Positions 52,410 through 62,336 are shown, counted from the first letter of the stretch. The stretch: DNA of 64,000 bases from Pseudomonas sp. PSB18 (GCF_014596565.1 NZ_NOIN01000006.1:248001-312000); one strand, 5' to 3'. Program-made: numbers and translations. The notes: a model not told the origin generated them from the sequence alone.

Positions 52410-54880
52410 GAGCGGTCCTCCTGGGAAAAGCGCCTGAGCAGATCAGCAGGCTGGGTGCGGTACAAGGCGTACAACGGCCAGGCGGACGCCAGCAACGTGG
52501 CGAACATCGCCAACGCCAGCAATTGCACCAGTTGCACCGGGAACACCCGCAACGGCAAGCGCCAACCGAACGCCTGCACATTGATCACCGCATCCAGGCA
52601 CCAGGCCAGGGCGATACCCAGCGGCACGGCCAGCACCAGGGTCAGCAACGACAGCAGCCAGGTCTGGCCAAGGTTGAGCAGCATCAGTTGCCGACGTGTC
52701 ACGCCCAGCGCCCACAGCGGCGCCAACTGGCCGAGACGACTCTGGCTCTGGGTCAGCAGGCTGATGAACAGCGCCACCCCAGCCACGGCCAGCGTCAAGC
52801 CGTTAAGCGCAGCGGTGGCGGCAAAGGTGCGTTCGAACACCTGGGTCGACCAGCCCTTGAGCCGGGCCTGATCGAGGATCCGGCTGTCGTCCAGGTCGAA
52901 TCGACTTTGCAGCGCCGCCAGCAGCGTCGGCATGGCAGAGGGCTCGATCCGCAGGTTGAAGCGATACGGCGTCAGTTCCGGCCAATGGGCGAGCAGGTGG
53001 TCGACGTTGACCAGCACATGGCCCTTGGGATTGCCGTAGTCGGCGTAGATACCGACGATACGTGGCGTCCATGGCCCCTGCGGAGTGGGCAGGGTCAGTT
53101 GATCGCCAACCCGGACCTTGAGGCGACGGGCCAACTGTTCGCTGAGCATCAGCGTGTCGGCGGCGGCCAGTTGCTCCCAGGCTCTGTCGGCGGAGTCCAA
53201 CAGTGGCCAATGCTGGCGATAGAGAGGGTGATCGATGACACCGAAGACATCCGTCGGCCAGCCTTGCAAAGGCACCGAGACCTGCCAGTTGGGCAATATG
53301 GCCGTCACGGTCGGCTGCTGTTTGAGCCAGGCGTGCAGCTCGCCGGCCTGGGCCGGGGTCTGCGGGCTGACGTACAGTTCCGCGGTCAGGCGCTGTTCGA
53401 GCCAGTGGGTGAACGTCTGACGGAAACCTGCGGTCATGCTGCCAGCACCGATATTCGCCGCCAACGCCAGCAACAAGGCCATCAACGCCAGGCTCAACGT
53501 CGGCAGTTGTTGCCGGCAGTCAGCGAGAAACCATTGTCCGAGCACTGAACGGCTGCGGCGCAGCAACAGGTTCAGCGCATGATTGAGCAATACCGGCAAG
53601 GCCAGGGCCGCGCCCAGCAGCAAGGCTGTCATCAGGACAAAACCGCTGGCCAGACTGTCACCCCGCAGCAACGCAAACACAGCAATCAATGCCGCCAATG
53701 TCGCTACCCAGCCCTGACGGCGCAGCCAGCGTGCATGGGCCTGATGCCAGGCCTGGGGGTTGGCCAGCGCCAGCAACGGCAAACGCGCCGCCCGCAGCAA
53801 ACTGTCGGCACCGGCCAGCAGCGCGCCGAGCAGGCTCAGGCCTACGCCGCTCAGCCACCACCACGGGCTGAGATTCAAATACCCGGGCACTTCGGCACCG
53901 TACAACCCGCGCAGGCTCGCCGCGACATCCGGCAACAGCAGGCTCGCCAGCCAATAGCCGCTCAGTACCCCGGCCACGCCGCCCAACAACGCCAGTGCCC
54001 CCAGCTCAACCGCCAGGCTGGTGACCAGCATCCGCGCACTGACGCCGCACGCTCGCAGGGTTCGCAGCAAACTGCGGCGTTGCTCCAGGGCCAGGCCGAT
54101 CGCCGCGTGAACAATGAACAACCCCACCACAAACGACAGGAAACCCAGGGCGTCGAGGTTCAGGTGAAAGCTTTCGGTCAGGCGCGATAGATTGTTTTCT
54201 TCATCGGCGCGCTTGAATTGCAACCGACCGTTGAACGTTTCGGGCAACGCCGCGGTGAACGTGGCGGGCAGCAGCAAACGGGACAACCGTTCCGGCTGCC
54301 CGAGCACTTGTTGAGCGAAGCCGATGTCCATCAGCAGCATGCCCGGCGCCATGTCCGCCTGGACGTGCAGGGGTGGCAAGGCGTGTCCATCGAAGGTCAG
54401 GGGCCGGTCGCCCTCGCCCAGTCCCAAGGCTTGCAGGGTTTGCGGGGCGATCCAGGTGCGGCCAGGCTCAGTGAAAAACGCCACCACCTCGCTCATTTCC
54501 CGCGTCTGCCCCGCCAGCGCCGCACCGGCGGGCAGCGAAACCGGCTCGATGCCCATCAGTTGCAGACGCTGGTCTTCATGCCCCTTGAGCGTCACCCTGG
54601 TCTGCAACACCGGCGACACCGGCCAACCCTGGCGACGCAGATCGACAAACCATTGCTGGGGAAAGGTACCACCACCGGGGGCACTGAGGCTGGCCTGGGG
54701 TTCGCCGCCAATGAGCTGGCTGGCTCGGGCGTAGCTGTCCCGGGCCTGACTGTTCAAGGCTTGCACGCCGGTCAGCAGGCTGGTGGCGAGCCAGAGCCCG
54801 GTCAACACACTGAAGAACTGCACCGGGTGCAAGCGCCAATGGCTGAGCAAGGCCTTGAGGGTCTGGCGAAAGATCATCAA
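52406..54880 (-). CDS. FtsX-type ABC transporter permease (AttF/AttG-like)
   Basis: This 824-residue permease has two FtsX/MacB-type domains. One hydrophobic helix lies near residue 25, three lie around residues 240-370, more in the centre (380-490), and three near the C-terminus (residues 690-810), with large periplasmic loops between. The ending SWPLYALYRTQPADLLRRFSQEDRS is typical for the family. These permeases drive conformational changes across the envelope rather than simple transport. It sits between its ATPase and a lipocalin-like lipoprotein, with four-base overlaps on both sides. Confidence 0.92.
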   Translation of the reverse strand: MMIFRQTLKALLSHWRLHPVQFFSVLTGLWLATSLLTGVQALNSQARDSYARASQLIGGEPQASLSAPGGGTFPQQWFVDLRRQGWPVSPVLQTRVTLKGHEDQRLQLMGIEPVSLPAGAALAGQTREMSEVVAFFTEPGRTWIAPQTLQALGLGEGDRPLTFDGHALPPLHVQADMAPGMLLMDIGFAQQVLGQPERLSRLLLPATFTAALPETFNGRLQFKRADEENNLSRLTESFHLNLDALGFLSFVVGLFIVHAAIGLALEQRRSLLRTLRACGVSARMLVTSLAVELGALALLGGVAGVLSGYWLASLLLPDVAASLRGLYGAEVPGYLNLSPWWWLSGVGLSLLGALLAGADSLLRAARLPLLALANPQAWHQAHARWLRRQGWVATLAALIAVFALLRGDSLASGFVLMTALLLGAALALPVLLNHALNLLLRRSRSVLGQWFLADCRQQLPTLSLALMALLLALAANIGAGSMTAGFRQTFTHWLEQRLTAELYVSPQTPAQAGELHAWLKQQPTVTAILPNWQVSVPLQGWPTDVFGVIDHPLYRQHWPLLDSADRAWEQLAAADTLMLSEQLARRLKVRVGDQLTLPTPQGPWTPRIVGIYADYGNPKGHVLVNVDHLLAHWPELTPYRFNLRIEPSAMPTLLAALQSRFDLDDSRILDQARLKGWSTQVFERTFAATAALNGLTLAVAGVALFISLLTQSQSRLGQLAPLWALGVTRRQLMLLNLGQTWLLSLLTLVLAVPLGIALAWCLDAVINVQAFGWRLPLRVFPVQLVQLLALAMFATLLASAWPLYALYRTQPADLLRRFSQEDRS

Positions 54881-55545
54881 TCCTGACCCACCTGCGCCAG
54901 CCGCCCGCCGTGCAACACCACGCGTTCAGCCAGACGGGCCGCCACCCGCGGACTGTGGGTGACCATCAGCAGACTGGTGGAGCTGCCATCCAACAGCTCC
55001 AGCAACAGGTGCAGCACTTCGTCACTGGTGGCTTCGTCGAGGCTGCCGGTGGGTTCGTCGGCCAGCAGCAAAGGCGGACGCGAAGCCAGCGCCCGGCCCA
55101 GGGCGACCCGTTGCTGCTGGCCGCCGGAAAGCTGTTCGGGATAACGTCGCAGCAGGTCCCCAAGCCCGAGTCGTTGTATCAGGTGGGCCTGCCAGGTGGG
55201 GTCATGGCGACCACACAATCGCGCCTGGAACGCCAGGTTGTCTTCGACCGACAAGCTGCTGATAAGGTTGAACTGCTGGAACACCAGGCCGATTTCCGTT
55301 CGCCGCCAACTCGCCAACTGGCTTTCGCTCATGCCGTCGAGCCGGTACTCGCCACTGCGGATACTGCCCCGATCGACCTTGTCCAACCCGGCGACCAGGT
55401 GCAGCAAGGTACTTTTACCACTGCCGGATTCTCCCATCAGCGCCAGGCTGCTGCCCGGCGTCAACGTCAGGTCGACGCCTTGCAACACCGGCAACGGGCC
55501 CTGAGGGGTGACGTAGCTTTTGAACACATCGCGGACTTCAAGCAT
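54877..55545 (-). CDS. LolD/MacB-type ABC ATPase (AttE-like)
   Basis: This 222-residue ATPase has Walker A GESGSGKSTLLH, Q-loop VFQQFNLI, signature LSGGQQQRVALGRALAS, Walker B LLLADEPTGSLDEAT and an H-loop VTHSPRVA. It powers the FtsX-type permease encoded next. The frame is open upstream; ATG 55545 (MLEVRDVFKSY) is preceded by a weak site (GAGCC). First gene of the operon. Confidence 0.93.
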   Translation of the reverse strand: MLEVRDVFKSYVTPQGPLPVLQGVDLTLTPGSSLALMGESGSGKSTLLHLVAGLDKVDRGSIRSGEYRLDGMSESQLASWRRTEIGLVFQQFNLISSLSVEDNLAFQARLCGRHDPTWQAHLIQRLGLGDLLRRYPEQLSGGQQQRVALGRALASRPPLLLADEPTGSLDEATSDEVLHLLLELLDGSSTSLLMVTHSPRVAARLAERVVLHGGRLAQVGQD

Positions 55546-55789
55546 GGAAAGGCTCGGATGAGACACTGTGAGGCTCAGGATAACGGAGTTGAGTGCCGGC
55601 CCCCATCGCTGAGCCTGCATTAAGGGTGCCTACCGTTTGTCAGTGCGCGACCACATTGGCTCCGCCTTTCTTGTGCAGTGTCAATTTTCAGCTATCAATC
55701 AATCAGTAATACACGCCGCTTCCGATCTTCCGGCGAAACCGTCATGAAAATGACAACCCTTGACGCTGCCTTCAACGACGGTCACCGAC

Positions 55790-57709
55790 ATGCCTCACAA
55801 CGACTATCGCCACGATATCGACGGGCTTCGCGCCGTTGCAGTCATCGTCGTGTTCATCCATCACCTCAGCACCAACCTGCTCCCGGGTGGCTTCGTAGGC
55901 GTCGACATTTTCTTCGTCATCTCGGGCTTTCTGATCACCTCCCAGGTGTTTTCCGAGATCAAGAACAACACCTTTTCAGTGAAGCGTTTTTATCAACGAC
56001 GCATCAACCGCATCGTGCCTGCGTTGGCAACGGTGTTGCTGGCGAGCGTGGTCGCCGGGGCCTTCATCCTTTCTCCGGCCGACCTGAACCGGCTCAACCT
56101 CAGTGCGCTGCTGTCACTGCTAGGGGTCTCGAATGTCTACATCTGGATGAAGTACGGAAATTACTTCGCGGCGGACGCCAGCGAGGCCCCGTTGCTGCAC
56201 ACCTGGTCGCTGGGTATCGAAGAACAGTTCTATGTGATCTGGCCGTTGCTCATTCTGGCGATCCATCGGCTGGCGCCGCGTTATGTGCTGGCCGTGCTGG
56301 GGGTGGGCATTGTCGTGGCCACTGTTTTTTCGGAGTACGCCACGAACGTCTTCGTCACCGCCTCCTACTATCTACTGCCCACGCGTTTTTTCGAATTGAT
56401 GGTGGGTGGGGTACTGGGCATTTATCTGTATCGGCCAAGGCCGCTCGGCAAGCGGGCAGCCTTGGGGTTCGCGTTGGCAGGGGCCGGGTTGATCGGCTTT
56501 TCCTTGTTTACCCTGAACCCCGACGCCCCCTTCCCCGGCATCAATGCCTTGATGCCTTGCCTGGGCGCTGCGTTGCTGATTCTGGCCGGCAGTGCTGGCG
56601 TGCAGTCTCGCTTATTGAACAACCGGCCCATGGTCTTCATCGGCCTGATCTCCTACTCGCTTTATCTATGGCACTGGCCACTGATTGCCTATCTGAATTA
56701 CCTGGGCATTGCCATTACCCTTCCCGTGGGAATTTCACTGCTGGGGGTGTCGATCGCCCTGTCCTGGTGCTCCTGGCGCTATATCGAACGCCCCTTTCGA
56801 CGGACCGGAGCACAATTACCGTTTGCGCACGTATTCACTCGACGATTCATGGCACCGGCCCTTGGGCTCGCCGTGTTGGCTGCGCTGACCCTGCAACTGC
56901 ACGGTTTTCCACAGCGCTTTGCGCCAGAGGTGTCGACGCTTGAGGCCATGACCTTGGTCGAGCCGAACAAGCTTCGCAGCGATTGCCACATGCCCAACGC
57001 GAAATACAGTGCCGAGCCCAACCCCAACTGCCGTATCGGGGCACGCAAGGAGCAACTCGATGGGATCATGGTCGGTGACTCGTTCGCCAACCATTTCACC
57101 GGCATGGTGGATATCCTGGCCAAACCCAACGGCATCAGCTTGATGGATTACACCCTGGATGACTGCCCGCCGATCTTCGGTTACACCGCGCCGATATCGC
57201 CGGTGTATGTCGCCCATTGCACGGAACGCAACAAACGCGTGCAGAAGCTGATCGAGCAGAACCAGTACGCTGACGTGGTGCTGGCTGGGGCCTGGCCCAG
57301 GGACGAGGCGAGCGCCCATATGATCGAAGCCAGTATCAAGCGCGTGGCGGACAACTCGGGGCAAGTCATCGTGATTCTCAGCAATCAGACCATCGACAAA
57401 GCCGCGACCTGCCCCGTGCGCCGCTTGATGTTCAGCATCGACCGCCCATGTTCGGCACCGCTGGATATCGCGGCGCCTTACTGGGCAGGGATACGCGCAA
57501 GGCTGCCCCAGGTGCACTTTATCGATCCTAATCAAGTGATCTGCCCGGCGGGGCTGTGCAGCCCGATCATCGACGGACAAATGCTCTACCGCGATGACGC
57601 ACACTTGAACGATGGGGGGTCACGCTTCATTGGCCGCACATTGCTCGACCAGGGCTTCTCGCTTCTCCACGACCCCACCCATCCCGGAACGATCGCCACG
57701 ACAAGATAG
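55790..57709 (+). CDS. OafA/YrhL-type acyltransferase with C-terminal SGNH domain
   Basis: This 639-residue protein acetylates cell-surface glycans. The N-terminal half is an acyltransferase-3 membrane domain with about ten helices: YRHDIDGLRAVAVIVVFIHHLS with the conserved His pair, FFVISGFLITSQVF, and LLHTWSLGIEEQFYVIWPLL. The C-terminal half from about residue 410 is an SGNH-like periplasmic domain with MVGDSFANHF (Ser) and YRDDAHLNDGGSRF (Asp/His). ATG 55790 has a poor site; TTG 55760 in the same frame is an alternative. It probably modifies O-antigen or exopolysaccharide. It lies near the exopolysaccharide operon. Confidence 0.93.
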   Translation: MPHNDYRHDIDGLRAVAVIVVFIHHLSTNLLPGGFVGVDIFFVISGFLITSQVFSEIKNNTFSVKRFYQRRINRIVPALATVLLASVVAGAFILSPADLNRLNLSALLSLLGVSNVYIWMKYGNYFAADASEAPLLHTWSLGIEEQFYVIWPLLILAIHRLAPRYVLAVLGVGIVVATVFSEYATNVFVTASYYLLPTRFFELMVGGVLGIYLYRPRPLGKRAALGFALAGAGLIGFSLFTLNPDAPFPGINALMPCLGAALLILAGSAGVQSRLLNNRPMVFIGLISYSLYLWHWPLIAYLNYLGIAITLPVGISLLGVSIALSWCSWRYIERPFRRTGAQLPFAHVFTRRFMAPALGLAVLAALTLQLHGFPQRFAPEVSTLEAMTLVEPNKLRSDCHMPNAKYSAEPNPNCRIGARKEQLDGIMVGDSFANHFTGMVDILAKPNGISLMDYTLDDCPPIFGYTAPISPVYVAHCTERNKRVQKLIEQNQYADVVLAGAWPRDEASAHMIEASIKRVADNSGQVIVILSNQTIDKAATCPVRRLMFSIDRPCSAPLDIAAPYWAGIRARLPQVHFIDPNQVICPAGLCSPIIDGQMLYRDDAHLNDGGSRFIGRTLLDQGFSLLHDPTHPGTIATTR

Positions 57710-57762
57710 GCCTTCACAAGGGATTGGCGGTGAGCTGGGATGGTGTGTCCACCCCGGACCCG

Positions 57763-57795
57763 GGTGGGAGCGAGCCTGCTCGCGATGGCGGCGGC
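57763..57795. repeat. Single REP arm
   Basis: One arm GGGTGGGAGCGAGCCTGCTC-GCGATGGCGGC without its inverted partner, between the convergent acyltransferase and sulfatase-like genes. It is probably a decayed pair. Confidence 0.75.
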
Positions 57796-57827
57796 GCAGT
57801 CAACATCCATGCAAGCTGACCCACCCT

Positions 57828-59525
57828 TCAGTGCCCTACCGCCATCTCAGCCTGGGCCGGTTTCGGGGTCACGATGCTGTTCAGGTCGATGTGTTTCCAG
57901 GCCGGTTTGGCGCCCAGGCGTGCGTTGAATCGGTAGTTGAAGGTGAAGTCGTCTGCGGTGGGTTGGTCGAGGGATTTGCCATACAGAGCTTGCACCCCCG
58001 CACGGTCATAGCCCATCAGCTGCAACAGCGTCGGGAAGATGTTGTAGTGGCTGGAACGGTCCTTGTTCTGGGCCCAGGCCTCGCGCCAATCGAGCGTGTG
58101 CAGACGGCTACCCTGGATCACCACCAACGGCACCAATCCCTCCTCTTCCACCGGGTCCCCGCCACAATGGGTGTTGAGCCCCGGGTTGCCGCGTTCATGC
58201 AGGTCCTGGCCATGGTCTGAGGTGTAGATCAGCACGGCATTGGCCAAGGCCGCCTGGCTGAAGATCCTCCGGAAAAACTCGCCGACATTCCACAACAGCG
58301 TGTTCTGGTAGGCGTTGCGGTAGAGCACCCAGTCATCCTTCTGGCCATTGAAACCGTCACGCCGGCCGGTGTCGGCCACGTCCTGATACTGCCCTCGCGG
58401 CAAAGCGGGGCGGTAGCTCATGAAATCATCGGGGTACTTGTCATGCACCGGGAAATGCGCGCCGACCTTGTTGATGACCACCAGCTCCGGCTGGTCATCG
58501 CCGAGCAACTCGATCAACTTGTCCGCCGCCGCCATGTCGCGGTCGCGCACGCTGGTCTGGTCGAATTGGACAAAGACATCGATGTCCTTTTTCTCCAGAT
58601 CGGTCATCAGGTTCTGCAGATTGCCCCCCGTGCGCTGGGCGTCGATGTAGACGGTGCGCAAGCCCGCGCCCTTGGCGTACTGCCAGATCGAAGGTTGGGT
58701 GCTGTTGATGCGCATGTAGTCGGCGCGGGTACCCCCATAGCGCAGGGTGACATTGGTGTCGGCGCTGCAATTGGCAATGGAGGCCGCGTAGCCGAAATTG
58801 AAAATATCCACCCCGGACGGCGGCGTCTTGAGCCCGGAGTGCACACCCGACGGCGTATTGATATCCAGGTAGTTGCCGGAGACGCTTTCATCGATGATCA
58901 GCACGATGTCATGCCCGATCGGCGACGTTTTCCGCACCAGGCGCACCGGCTCCCGCGGACCGACCGTGTTGTGCAAGGCCTCATAGACGAACAGGTTCAA
59001 ATAGGCCAGCGGCGTGTACATCGCCGGTAGACCCCGGGCACCTTCGCCAGCCCGCACAAAGAGCACACCGCTGAGCATCAGTACGCCCAGCAGCGGCGCG
59101 GCAACGGGGAGATAACCGGGCAGCGGTATCCGCCGGCGGGGCTTGAGACCAATCCCCAACAGCAGCAACAGTCCGGCGACCATCGCGCTGATGATCACCT
59201 CGCGATACTGCCAGGCCGCCTCCTGGATAAAACCACCGGAGTACACCAGCGACACGAACTGGCTGTAGGTCAGGTAGCTGTCGGTCACCCGGGTGTACAC
59301 CTCGAAGAACACCGCCGACACAAACATCGCCAACGCGAACAGGTGCCGCACCAGCGCGTGGCGGATATAGGCGGTCATCCACAACGCCACCACCAACGCC
59401 ACGAACATCGCGCCGAACAACACCGTCGCAAAGCCAAAACCCAGCGCCTCCAGACGGTCAAGGTAGTAGTCATATCCCCTGATCAGGTACAGCGCCAGCA
59501 GCAGTTCCTTGAGGTATCGGGCCAT
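57828..59525 (-). CDS. Sulfatase-superfamily membrane transferase (phosphoethanolamine/phosphoglycerol type)
   Basis: This 565-residue protein has about five N-terminal membrane helices (residues 1-165) and a periplasmic alkaline-phosphatase-like sulfatase domain. The catalytic segment is IVLIIDESVSGNYLDIN, with metal sites ADTNVTLRY and IYTSDHGQDLHERG. Such enzymes (EptA, CptA, OpgB and LtaS types) move phosphoethanolamine or phosphoglycerol to lipid A or glycans. Which it is cannot be told here. The frame is open upstream; ATG 59525 (MARYLKELLL) is chosen. It is divergent from the exopolysaccharide operon. Confidence 0.88.
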   Translation of the reverse strand: MARYLKELLLALYLIRGYDYYLDRLEALGFGFATVLFGAMFVALVVALWMTAYIRHALVRHLFALAMFVSAVFFEVYTRVTDSYLTYSQFVSLVYSGGFIQEAAWQYREVIISAMVAGLLLLLGIGLKPRRRIPLPGYLPVAAPLLGVLMLSGVLFVRAGEGARGLPAMYTPLAYLNLFVYEALHNTVGPREPVRLVRKTSPIGHDIVLIIDESVSGNYLDINTPSGVHSGLKTPPSGVDIFNFGYAASIANCSADTNVTLRYGGTRADYMRINSTQPSIWQYAKGAGLRTVYIDAQRTGGNLQNLMTDLEKKDIDVFVQFDQTSVRDRDMAAADKLIELLGDDQPELVVINKVGAHFPVHDKYPDDFMSYRPALPRGQYQDVADTGRRDGFNGQKDDWVLYRNAYQNTLLWNVGEFFRRIFSQAALANAVLIYTSDHGQDLHERGNPGLNTHCGGDPVEEEGLVPLVVIQGSRLHTLDWREAWAQNKDRSSHYNIFPTLLQLMGYDRAGVQALYGKSLDQPTADDFTFNYRFNARLGAKPAWKHIDLNSIVTPKPAQAEMAVGH

Positions 59526-59904
59526 GGCTTTCTCGACGCAATCGTGACGTTCGCAAAGGGCTCTGTTCCTGGACACTAGCAGCGGCGTTCCAAAGCGCAA
59601 GAAAGGTCATGAATCAAATACGCGTCAAAAAAAAGTTAGCCCAAAAATGACACGAAACACCCTAAAAATAATGAAGAATCTATGGGTAAATACCGTTCAT
59701 CGATTTTTTTGACGCGCATTTAACCCTTTAAAACAGGCACTTTTCCAAGACTGTCAATAACTTGATATCAAAAGGCCCGACACTTTCTAGTTTTGCCAAC
59801 AGTGACAACTGTCATTTTGCTGACACGCTTTTCTGAGGCTGCGCTATACCCCCCTAAACAGTTTCATCCGAGTTACATAAAAACGATCTACGAGGCACGC
59901 CAGA
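59526..59904. promoter_or_regulatory. Control region between sulfatase-like gene and exopolysaccharide operon
   Basis: This AT-rich 379-bp region is likely to hold both divergent promoters. GTCAATAACTTGAT at 59753-59766 matches the FleQ box consensus (GTCaNTAAAtTGAC) at all but two places. Farther right, TGACA-AC-TGTCA (59803-59814) is an inverted repeat, with a further TGACA at 59821. FleQ binds c-di-GMP and controls exopolysaccharide genes in Pseudomonas, so c-di-GMP control of the operon is a reasonable hypothesis. Confidence 0.55.
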
Positions 59905-61269
59905 ATGGACGTGAGCGTATTTGGAACGGGGTACGTGGGGCTCATCCAAGCGGCAGCATTGGCCGACGTCGGACACCGCGTGTTGTGCATCGACATCGAC
60001 CCGAACAAGATCCGGCAGCTGCAGCAAGCGGTCCCCCCGATCAGCGAACCGGGACTCTCCGGATTGCTCGAAGACAACATCAAGGCCGGGCGCCTGTCGT
60101 TCAGTTCCCAGGCCAGCGATGCGGTCAACCATGGCGAACTCATTTTCATCGCCGTCGGCACCCCCGCCGATGAAGACGGCTCGGCAGACCTGAGCCATGT
60201 ACTGGCGGTAACCCGGCAGATTGCCGACTTCATGGACAGCGATCGCACCCTGATCATTAAGTCCACCGTGCCAGTGGGCACCGCCGACAAAGTTGCCGAA
60301 TGCGCCCGCCAGGCGCTGGCCCGACGGGGCCTGAAACGGCTGAACGTGCGGGTGGTGTCCAACCCCGAATTTCTCAAGGAAGGCAGCGCCCTGGCCGATT
60401 GCATGCGCCCGGACCGGATCATCGTCGGCACCGCCGACACCGTGGCCCGCGACCAGATGAGCGAGCTCTACGCCCCCTTCTGCCGCAACCGCGAAAAGCT
60501 GATGTTCATGGATAACCGCAGCGCCGAACTGACCAAGTACGCCGCCAACGCCATGCTCGCCACCCGCATCAGCTTCATGAACGAACTGGCCAACCTCACC
60601 GAACGATTGGGCGCCGACATCGAAGCGGTGCGCAAAGGCATCGGCTCGGACCCGCGCATCGGTTATCACTTCATTTATCCCGGCTGCGGCTTTGGCGGCT
60701 CGTGCTTTCCCAAGGACCTGCGGGCCCTGCTGCACACCGCCGAACAGAGCGGCATGCCGCTGAGCCTGTTGCGCAGCGTCACCGACGTCAACGACCGCCA
60801 GCGGCACATCCTGTTCGAGAAACTCGCCAAGCAGTTTCCCGATGGCCTGGCCGGTAAATCGATTGCCGTCTGGGGCCTGGCCTTCAAACCCAACACCGAC
60901 GACATGCGCGAAGCGCCCAGTCGGTACCTGATGGAAGCACTATGGCGCGAAGGCGCCCGGGTCCAGGCCTACGACCCGGAAGCCATGTCCGAATGCCGGC
61001 GGCTCTACGGCTACCGCAAGGACCTGAACCTGTGCGCCACCCGTGACGACACCTTGGAAGACGCCGACGCCCTGGTGATCTGCACCGAGTGGAAGAACTT
61101 CCGCGTGGTGGATTTCGACCTGCTCGCCCGCAAACTGCGCGCCCGGATCATCATTGACGGTCGCAACCTGTACAACCCGGAACACCTCGCTGCCGCCGGG
61201 CTGCTGTATCGCGGCATCGGGCTGCGGCATACCGTGCCGGACGGCTCGGCACCGGGGCCGCAAGCGTGA
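59905..61269 (+). CDS. ugd: UDP-glucose 6-dehydrogenase
   Basis: This 454-residue enzyme oxidises UDP-glucose to UDP-glucuronate with two NAD+. The N-terminal GTGYVGL is the NAD-binding motif, KSTVPVGTADK and NPEFLKEGSA follow, and CGFGGSCFPKD holds the catalytic Cys267. It is the first gene of the exopolysaccharide operon and makes the acidic sugar precursor. Its stop overlaps the next gene by four bases. Confidence 0.96.
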   Translation: MDVSVFGTGYVGLIQAAALADVGHRVLCIDIDPNKIRQLQQAVPPISEPGLSGLLEDNIKAGRLSFSSQASDAVNHGELIFIAVGTPADEDGSADLSHVLAVTRQIADFMDSDRTLIIKSTVPVGTADKVAECARQALARRGLKRLNVRVVSNPEFLKEGSALADCMRPDRIIVGTADTVARDQMSELYAPFCRNREKLMFMDNRSAELTKYAANAMLATRISFMNELANLTERLGADIEAVRKGIGSDPRIGYHFIYPGCGFGGSCFPKDLRALLHTAEQSGMPLSLLRSVTDVNDRQRHILFEKLAKQFPDGLAGKSIAVWGLAFKPNTDDMREAPSRYLMEALWREGARVQAYDPEAMSECRRLYGYRKDLNLCATRDDTLEDADALVICTEWKNFRVVDFDLLARKLRARIIIDGRNLYNPEHLAAAGLLYRGIGLRHTVPDGSAPGPQA

Positions 61270-62336
61270 ACATCCTGGTAACCGGCGCGGCCGGTTTCAT
61301 CGGTGCCCACTGCGTGCGGCGACTGCTGTGCGACGGTCACCGGGTGTGCGGGTTGGACAATTTCAACGACTACTACGACCCCCAACTCAAGCATGACCGC
61401 ATCGCCTGGGTGAAGGCTCAGGCGGGTGAGTTCCCCCTCGCACGGCTGGACCTGACCGACGCCTGCGCCATCGATGAACTGTTCCAGTCGTACCGCCCGG
61501 ACGTGGTAATCCACCTCGCCGCACAGGCGGGAGTGCGCTACTCCCTGGAGAACCCACGGGCCTACGTCGACAGCAACCTCACCGGGTTCCTGAACATCCT
61601 CGAAAGCTGCCGCCGTCATCCGGTCAGGCATCTGATCTACGCCTCCTCCAGCTCGGTGTATGGCGCCAACCCACGCACGCCTTACTCCGAACAGGACAAC
61701 GTCGACCATCCATTGTCGTTGTATGCCGCCAGCAAAAAAGCCAACGAGCTGATGGCCCACAGCTACAGCCACCTGTTCGGCATCCCTTGCACCGGCCTGC
61801 GCTTTTTTACCGTGTACGGCCCTTGGGGCCGGCCGGACATGTCGCCGATCCAGTTCGCCCGCGCCATCGCCGAAGGCCGGGTGCTGCAATTGTTCAACCA
61901 TGGCGAGCACCAGCGTGATTTCACCTACATCGACGACATCGTCGAAAGCATCGCCCGGCTGATCGATCGTCCGCCTCGCGTCACTGCCGCACGGGATGTG
62001 GAACCCTTGGACCCGTCCACCAGCCGCGCGCCCTGGCGCATCTACAACATCGGCGGGCAGCACCCGGTGGCCCTGCGGACCTACGTCGCGTTGCTGGAAA
62101 AACACCTGGGGCTGAGCGCCCGTATCGAACTGCTGCCCCTGCAACCGGGGGATGTGCTCAACACCTGCGCCGACGCCAGCGACCTGGCACGGGCCACCGG
62201 CTTCCAGCCATGCATCGAATTGGACGAAGGCCTGGCCCGCTTCATCGACTGGTTCCTCGATTACTACGCGCTGCCTGCTGCCCGCCCGCCGCTCGCGGCT
62301 GAACTTGCAGATGAAACCCAACGGAGGAGTCTATGA
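61266..62336 (+). CDS. NAD-dependent epimerase, UDP-glucuronate 4-epimerase type
   Basis: This 356-residue extended SDR starts at GTG 61266 (MNILVTGAAGFIGAHC, Rossmann motif). It has the catalytic YAASKK (Tyr153, Lys157), FFTVYGPWGRPDM and DFTYIDDIVESI. The pattern GPWGRPDM is typical for UDP-glucuronate 4-epimerases, giving UDP-galacturonate. Together with Ugd upstream this makes uronic acid precursors, so the polysaccharide is probably acidic. It overlaps its neighbours by four bases on each side. Confidence 0.93.
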   Translation: MNILVTGAAGFIGAHCVRRLLCDGHRVCGLDNFNDYYDPQLKHDRIAWVKAQAGEFPLARLDLTDACAIDELFQSYRPDVVIHLAAQAGVRYSLENPRAYVDSNLTGFLNILESCRRHPVRHLIYASSSSVYGANPRTPYSEQDNVDHPLSLYAASKKANELMAHSYSHLFGIPCTGLRFFTVYGPWGRPDMSPIQFARAIAEGRVLQLFNHGEHQRDFTYIDDIVESIARLIDRPPRVTAARDVEPLDPSTSRAPWRIYNIGGQHPVALRTYVALLEKHLGLSARIELLPLQPGDVLNTCADASDLARATGFQPCIELDEGLARFIDWFLDYYALPAARPPLAAELADETQRRSL

